A stretch of 25,840 bases of DNA from PZPK01 sp041590075 (GTDB taxonomy: Bacteria; Pseudomonadota; Gammaproteobacteria; Pseudomonadales; Oleiphilaceae), in assembly GCA_041590075.1 (NCBI GenBank), contig JBFHUL010000047.1:1-25840 (forward strand), given 5' to 3'. The notes beneath the pieces are model-generated. The model had not been told where the DNA came from and ran no database searches. It saw nothing but the letters and a program-made list of their open reading frames with translations. Each line of letters begins with the position of its first letter. The first letter of the stretch is position 1. Shown here piece by piece: positions 23,585 through 25,840 of the stretch. Both the position numbers and the translations under genes were made by a program.

Positions 23585-24949
23585 TTAGCGGCGGCCAGCT
23601 CGTCGCAGTGCGGCGGGCGTGAAGTCCTTGCTGCTGAACTCTTTGCCAAACACATAGCGCGCAGGCTCTTCGTTCGCCAAGCCCGCGGAAATATAGCGGC
23701 CAGATAACAAATCATGTACAGACTCGACGGTTGTGAAAGTCACCCCAATGTCGTAGAAGTACTTGTTATGCGCTTCGGCATGACGCCACATTTCACCACG
23801 TCCGTCGAAATGGTCGGCAACCAGAATGGCCCAGCTATCTTCATCCACATACAGTATCCGCTTGGAATAAATATGACGCTGACCGGGCTTGAGGGTTGCT
23901 TCCACTTTCCAGACACGGTGCAACTCATAGCGCGTGTAATCACTGTTGATATGACCGGGTTTAACCAAATCGTCATAGCTCAGTGATTTATCGTCCAGCT
24001 TGTAGGAGTTGTAAGGCACAAATAATTCTTGCCTGCCCACCAGCTTCCAATCATAACGATCAGGTGCGCCGTTATACATATCGAAGTTATCTGAGGTACG
24101 CAGACCATCAGACGCCGTACCCGGCCCATCATAACCTACCTGCGGTGCACGTCTCACACGACGCTGACCGGCGTTATAGATCCAGGCGCGGCGAGGCTCT
24201 TTCACCTGGTCGATGGTTTCGTGTACCAACAGAACATTACCGGCCAAACGCGCGGGTGCCGTAACAACCTGCTTGAAGTAAAACATGACGTTGTCGTCTT
24301 TGTTGGTTTCAAAGTCGGTCAGACGAAAACGACGTGAATACTCCTCGTAAAACTTAACCGGCGTGTAACTGCCATTTTCCATCGGCGTTACTTGCGCGTA
24401 GGTGCGCTCCAAAGAACCACCCCGGAAGCGCATGATATGGTTCCACACGACTTCCAGCCCGCTTTGGGGAATAGGAAATGGCGTCACCCCTACAACATTT
24501 TTCAGGCCGTTGCCGCCATCTATCATTTCGGCATTGGTAGCATTGATCTTGGCATACTCCGCCAACTCATCTGAGTAGGCAATGTTTCGATGCGTTTCAT
24601 ACACCGGCATGGTGTAGGTCGCGTAGGTCGATAACATCGCTTTCTGCCCATCAGAAAGCTTTTCGGCATACTGCGCCATATTGTCTTTCGTGATCACGAA
24701 CTTAGGCGTTTCACCCGCATAGGGGTCCACATACGGCTTGCCTGAGACGTAACCAGCGGGCGCTTCTTTCATACCACCCGTCCACTCCGGAATCGTACCC
24801 TCCGCATTACCTGCTTTGATGGCCCCGACCGGGGTAAATTCGTTCCCTAATTTTGCGGCCTCATCCTGAGATACTTTTGCCACGACGTTTCCGGCGGACA
24901 TCCCCGCGGCCACCACGCCAATAGCACACATTGTTTTAATTAATTTCAT
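23585..24949 (-). CDS. DUF1329 periplasmic/outer-membrane-associated protein
   Basis: The 454-residue protein has a Sec signal peptide (MKLIKT, hydrophobic core, likely cut after VVA at residue 24). The mature part matches DUF1329: TIPEWTGG near 53-60, PNP-like GVTPFPIP and the EVVWNHIMRFRG segment, then GQRRVRRAPQVGYDGPGTASDG and a late WAILVADHFDGRGEMWR. DUF1329 proteins are thought to have a LolA/LolB-like lipid-binding fold and are regularly encoded with DUF1302 barrels and RND/MMPL-type transporters. A role in moving hydrophobic compounds across the envelope is proposed but not established. A GAGGTGG ribosome binding site (24955-24961) lies before ATG 24949. It is 36 bp downstream of the DUF1302 gene and ends at a strong terminator. 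Confidence 0.9.
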   Translation of the reverse strand: MKLIKTMCAIGVVAAGMSAGNVVAKVSQDEAAKLGNEFTPVGAIKAGNAEGTIPEWTGGMKEAPAGYVSGKPYVDPYAGETPKFVITKDNMAQYAEKLSDGQKAMLSTYATYTMPVYETHRNIAYSDELAEYAKINATNAEMIDGGNGLKNVVGVTPFPIPQSGLEVVWNHIMRFRGGSLERTYAQVTPMENGSYTPVKFYEEYSRRFRLTDFETNKDDNVMFYFKQVVTAPARLAGNVLLVHETIDQVKEPRRAWIYNAGQRRVRRAPQVGYDGPGTASDGLRTSDNFDMYNGAPDRYDWKLVGRQELFVPYNSYKLDDKSLSYDDLVKPGHINSDYTRYELHRVWKVEATLKPGQRHIYSKRILYVDEDSWAILVADHFDGRGEMWRHAEAHNKYFYDIGVTFTTVESVHDLLSGRYISAGLANEEPARYVFGKEFSSKDFTPAALRRAGRR

Positions 24950-24985
24950 TTAAACCACCTCGTAAAACCGAGCTACAACTGGATG

Positions 24986-25840
24986 TTAGAATGAGTAGGA
25001 AACACTTAATGCCACATTGTCCCGATCTACAATGGCGTTATAGGGTTCACCCCCAAAATAAGTGGTATAACCAAGGTTCGCCGAATACTGGTTTAGATAT
25101 TCCGCTTTTACGGACAAACCGACGGACTTTCGCCCTTCAATAAAGTTGGCTCCCGGTGCGGGCGCGTGACCTTTCACGTCATGTGAAAGAGCCAGTTGAG
25201 GCGTGAGGTTAACACCGGCAAACACGTCGTTATAAACGAGCGCTGCACGGGCGCGATACCCCCAGGAAAATGACGTAACATAACCATCCTGGTTACATTC
25301 ACCCACCACGTTAATGGCCTGACACGCGTTCAGATTCTCGCCATCACCGGCATAGTCAGCAGTTAAACCGAAGCTGGTCTGGTCAAACCTGCCGTAACGT
25401 ATCTGATCCTTGTCGGGCAAGTCGTGTACGTAGGTACCACCGATTTCACCCACCAGCGCCAAACGACTGGCGCCCATGAACTGATCGACAAATTTAATGC
25501 CCGTAAACTGCAGCTGCGACACATCATAAAGGTCGTAACCTTTCTGTATGGCGCCATAGAAACCTTGCGCACCGGCATCGCCTAACGTTGCGTAGTTACC
25601 ATTTTCATTCGCTTCAACTCGGTCTTGAAACACCGGAGAGTAAACGACGTCATTACCACTGTAGGCATTGGCCAAAGCGCCCGCTACGAGATCGGGCGAG
25701 TTCAGCTGTAGAGGTACATCTTTCTTAAAGCTGTATTCGCCACCCAGCGAGATACCACCCGGGCCGGTGGTATTGAAACTGATACCCAGCAATTTGATTT
25801 GTTGGGGATACTCGACGAAGTACTTGGCGCCTGTGTCGGG
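24986..25840 (-). CDS. DUF1302 outer-membrane beta-barrel protein (N terminus outside window)
   Basis: The frame is open to the right edge, so only the C-terminal 284 residues are visible; TTG 25792 is not the real start. Typical DUF1302 features are YFVEYPQQIKLLGISFNT at the edge, then GISLGGEYSFKKDVPLQLNSPDL, and alternating hydrophobic beta strands. The last residues VALSVSYSF end in Phe, the usual C-terminal signal for BAM-mediated insertion of outer-membrane barrels. Two cysteines (ACQAINVVGEC) could form a small disulfide-closed loop. DUF1302 proteins are large porin-like barrels paired with DUF1329. The substrate is unknown; genes further upstream, possibly a transporter, lie outside the window. 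Confidence 0.88.
   Translation of the reverse strand, partial: PDTGAKYFVEYPQQIKLLGISFNTTGPGGISLGGEYSFKKDVPLQLNSPDLVAGALANAYSGNDVVYSPVFQDRVEANENGNYATLGDAGAQGFYGAIQKGYDLYDVSQLQFTGIKFVDQFMGASRLALVGEIGGTYVHDLPDKDQIRYGRFDQTSFGLTADYAGDGENLNACQAINVVGECNQDGYVTSFSWGYRARAALVYNDVFAGVNLTPQLALSHDVKGHAPAPGANFIEGRKSVGLSVKAEYLNQYSANLGYTTYFGGEPYNAIVDRDNVALSVSYSF

Noticed and set aside
1..25840. Mobile element, phage, CRISPR or defence island
   Set aside because: No transposase, integrase, repeat-spacer pattern, tRNA-adjacent repeat or known defence domain seen; gene order looks like core chromosome.

Overview
The window looks like chromosomal DNA from a free-living, probably marine or aquatic gammaproteobacterium on the Pseudomonas/Cellvibrionales side. 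The evidence is gene content and order: a RhdA-type rhodanese next to psd, a FimW-like/FimX-like c-di-GMP receptor pair, a cysM-rlmD-relA-mazG run divergent from a BarA/GacS-type hybrid kinase, and a DUF1302/DUF1329 envelope pair. Both ordered blocks resemble known Pseudomonas arrangements. This is core-like, densely coded DNA. I see no transposase, phage gene, CRISPR array, tRNA or rRNA, and no gene-free stretch longer than 300 bases.

Layout. 1-3151 (+): the 3' part of an HDOD-type regulator, a RhdA-type sulfurtransferase, and phosphatidylserine decarboxylase (psd). 3148-5718 (-): an EF-P operon read efp > epmA > DUF3080-like lipoprotein, with overlapping genes. 5908-6930 (+): epmB, divergent from efp, so EF-P and its beta-lysylation enzymes sit together. 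7126-11076 (+): a FimW-like PilZ-type protein followed by a FimX-like REC-PAS-GGDEF-EAL protein whose signature motifs are all degenerate. 11077-16566 (-): read cysM > rlmD > relA > mazG. 16708-19503 (+): BarA/GacS hybrid kinase. 19617-23360 (+): a probable operon of a large unrecognised lipoprotein, a YkvA-like DUF1232 protein and a YihG/PlsC-type acyltransferase. 23585-25840 (-): a DUF1302 outer-membrane barrel protein (N terminus outside the window) followed by a DUF1329 periplasmic protein.

How the genes fit together. EpmB makes (R)-beta-lysine, EpmA attaches it to Lys34 of EF-P, and EF-P relieves ribosome stalling at proline stretches. RelA makes (p)ppGpp, RlmD methylates 23S rRNA and MazG hydrolyses NTPs, so the middle block concerns ribosome and nucleotide stress. 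FimW- and FimX-type proteins read c-di-GMP for surface behaviour and type IV pili, and BarA/GacS controls lifestyle switching through its response regulator. Psd, the acyltransferase, the lipoproteins and DUF1302/DUF1329 concern the envelope.

The least explained parts are the 798-residue lipoprotein operon, the DUF3080-like gene overlapping epmA, and a perfect 12-bp inverted repeat inside barA. I find no clear-cut new defence or mobile system. Family calls come from reading motifs and from recalled family sequences, with no database search.
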